From NCBI GenBank assembly GCA_964483465.1, contig CAZABG010000104.1:1-7253 (forward strand): 7,253 bases of DNA. Direction: 5' to 3'. Below the pieces are notes generated by a model, which ran no database searches, was not told the origin of the DNA, and saw only the letters and a program-made list of their open reading frames with translations. The DNA comes from CAZABG01 sp964483465. Its GTDB lineage: Bacteria; Chlamydiota; Chlamydiia; Chlamydiales; Parachlamydiaceae. This document shows, piece by piece, positions 5,923 to 7,253 of the stretch. Position 1 is the first letter of the stretch, and the number at the start of each line of letters is the position of its first letter. The translations under genes and the position numbers were made by a program.

Positions 5923-6127
5923 CTATCTTCTCATGATTCTTGTGATGATATCCACATTAGCAAGGTTTAAGAATGTTGGCTTTAAATCATCCATAAAGCG
6001 ATTCCATTCAGTGATAGGTTTTGCAGAAACGTAAACAACGTCGCGAGCAGCAATCTCGCCTTCAAGATTTCGAGCAAAAAAAGTTTATGACCGATTCCCA
6101 AATTGCAGAGATTTCAGTGAGGTTCAT
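5923..6127 (-). pseudogene. Frameshifted 3' remnant of a second polysaccharide-export gene
   Basis: The minus strand encodes DVVYVSAKPITEW at 6042-6004 and continues to a TAG at 5925-5923. Over the last 38 residues before the stop region, 25 are identical by hand alignment to the C-terminus of the intact gene at 6139-7173 (DVVYVSATSITEW...). In another frame just upstream, IWESVINFF matches WYDLIHFP of the intact protein. The two frames join at a run of seven T on the minus strand (plus positions 6076-6082); removing one T would give a single frame from ATG 6127 to the stop. Codons differ widely from the intact copy while residues are kept, so this is an old paralogue, lost recently. Only the last 60-odd codons survive. 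Confidence 0.8.
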
Positions 6128-6138
6128 CGGCTAGAAAA

Positions 6139-7173
6139 TTATCGCATAAATCTTGCAACGACTTCTGCATTTGCCATATTCATTAAAGTAGGCTTAAGCT
6201 GGTCCATGAATCTACTCCATTCGGTAATTGATGTGGCTGATACATACACGACATCGCCTGGGACTAACAGTTGTTGATTAGCTGGAAAATGTATCAGATC
6301 GTACCAAGACATGACAAAAATTTTGGGGTGATCTCCTTGAGTTCTTATCACATTAATATTTTGACGATCGCCTGAATACGGAATGCCTCCCGATAATACC
6401 AGCGCCTCTCTTAGTGACAAGCTTCCATTCAATAGCGGGATTAAGCCCACCCGATTCACCTCGCCCATGACTAATATAGAGGAGTCCTGCGGGGAGGCAA
6501 TATAAACCTTGTCATTAGGCATCATCACTATATTTTGAGACATGTCACCGTTCTTAATAAGGCGAACCATATCGATTTTAAGAAATTGTCCATCACGTAG
6601 TACGTAACTGCTATGTAAATTAGCTGTAGGAGGTATTTTTGCTTTGGCGATGATCTCATAAAGGCGTACTTTGCCATCGACGGGAATATCCGCTAAAAGA
6701 GCCATTCCGGAGACTTCCACCTTATGCGAAGGTCTTTCTGTAAAAACGACAAAAACATCTATATCTTTGATGTCTTTTCTTAATTCTTCAACGAGTTTTT
6801 CCTTTGCTTGATTGAGTGTCAGTCCAGAAACCTTGACTTTCTCGTAACCAGGAAGTTGAATACAGCCTTCAGTTACTCTAAATCCACCTATTCTCTGGCA
6901 AAGGTCATGCATGGAAACCATTAAATCGATCCTAGTCGGATGATATACGGCAATATTCAATCGATCGTCTTCGGAGATTAGGTCAACATATTCACAAAGC
7001 GTTCCTTCGTCAATTTCACCGCATTTTCCTTCTATTTCCCATATTCCATATTTGCCTTCTTGGGCTAAAGATGATTCTTGTGCTAACTCGCACAGCCCCA
7101 TGACTTCAAAATCGCATACAGCACGTTTAGAGCAAGAAACCAATAAAAGTAACAAAGAGAGAATGATTTTCAT
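6139..7173 (-). CDS. Wza-type polysaccharide-export lipoprotein (Poly_export and SLBB domains)
   Basis: A 344-residue protein. The N-terminus is a lipoprotein signal: basic MK, a Leu-rich stretch, then L-V-S-C with Cys14 as the lipid-bearing residue. Residues about 66-145 fit the polysaccharide-export domain (DDRLNIAVYHP, then GCIQLPGYEKVKVSGLTLNQAKEKL). SLBB-like segments follow at about 149-210 (HKVEVSGMALLADIPVDG) and 232-292 (SILVMGEVNRVGLIPLLNG, LREALVLSGGIP), then GDVVYVSA (306-313) and a C-terminal amphipathic stretch. In the family these outer-membrane proteins form the channel that exports capsule or exopolysaccharide. Length agrees with Wza-like proteins. ATG 7173 has no good ribosome site but overlaps the upstream minus-strand stop as ATGA, so translation is probably coupled. 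No glycosyltransferase or Wzc-like kinase is visible in the window. Confidence 0.88.
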   Translation of the reverse strand: MKIILSLLLLLVSCSKRAVCDFEVMGLCELAQESSLAQEGKYGIWEIEGKCGEIDEGTLCEYVDLISEDDRLNIAVYHPTRIDLMVSMHDLCQRIGGFRVTEGCIQLPGYEKVKVSGLTLNQAKEKLVEELRKDIKDIDVFVVFTERPSHKVEVSGMALLADIPVDGKVRLYEIIAKAKIPPTANLHSSYVLRDGQFLKIDMVRLIKNGDMSQNIVMMPNDKVYIASPQDSSILVMGEVNRVGLIPLLNGSLSLREALVLSGGIPYSGDRQNINVIRTQGDHPKIFVMSWYDLIHFPANQQLLVPGDVVYVSATSITEWSRFMDQLKPTLMNMANAEVVARFMR

Positions 7174-7253
7174 GGGGTTTTATCTTTTCCACATCGAATA
7201 CAATACGTTAGATATTTTTTATTTAATTTTCCGCAGTCGCCGCATAACAAGTC
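7170..7253 (-). CDS. C-terminal end of a minus-strand protein with a zinc-ribbon-like tail (partial)
   Basis: The minus strand is open from the right window edge to TGA at 7172-7170, giving 27 residues whose core is LCGDCGKL...YCIRCGK. Two CxxC pairs 11 residues apart (Cys4/Cys7 and Cys18/Cys21 of the visible part) look like a zinc ribbon. The TGA overlaps the ATG of the polysaccharide-export gene (ATGA), a common sign of an operon and coupled translation. The frame is short, so the call rests on the paired CxxC motifs and the overlap. The rest of the protein is outside the window and its identity is unknown. Confidence 0.55.
   Translation of the reverse strand, partial: DLLCGDCGKLNKKYLTYCIRCGKDKTP

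Overview
The window looks like AT-rich chromosomal DNA of an intracellular bacterium that lives in protists. The best guess is an amoeba-associated member of the Chlamydiales. This is inferred from gene content: two F-box proteins with ankyrin-type repeats beside ordinary bacterial housekeeping genes, weak or absent Shine-Dalgarno sequences, and degraded gene copies. No rRNA, tRNA or universal marker is present to prove it, and Legionella-like or other amoeba symbionts remain possible.

Positions 1-2120 (+): the 3' part of an unrecognised all-helical protein, split by an in-frame TAA followed at once by an in-frame ATG (233-238), then cinA, a two-domain nucleotide-repair protein (MoCF-type N-terminal domain, NMN-amidase C-terminal domain).

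Positions 2121-5701 (+): an accessory block of four genes. An F-box protein with nine tandem repeats of 27 residues comes first. It is followed by an unrecognised protein whose tail carries three acidic-Tyr-Ser-[Gln/Lys]-[Ile/Leu] motifs, then a Nudix hydrolase, then a second F-box protein with degenerate repeats whose start lies inside the Nudix gene. The two F-box proteins and the Tyr-motif protein look like effectors acting in a eukaryotic host (F-box to Skp1/cullin ubiquitin ligase, repeats to target, Tyr motifs to host adaptors). That role is inference. F-box plus 27-residue ankyrin-like repeats is a design known from giant DNA viruses and protists.

Positions 5699-6138: a region without an intact gene, holding (i) a 164-bp MITE-like element with 19-bp terminal inverted repeats (one mismatch) that begins and ends in TA and supplies the stop codon of the second F-box gene, (ii) an AT-rich perfect hairpin, and (iii) on the minus strand a frameshifted remnant of a second polysaccharide-export gene.

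Positions 6139-7253 (-): an intact Wza-type polysaccharide-export lipoprotein gene. Its start overlaps by ATGA the end of another minus-strand gene, whose visible C-terminus is a CxxC...CxxC zinc-ribbon-like tail. The two are probably translationally coupled. The plus- and minus-strand gene sets converge on the MITE/remnant region.
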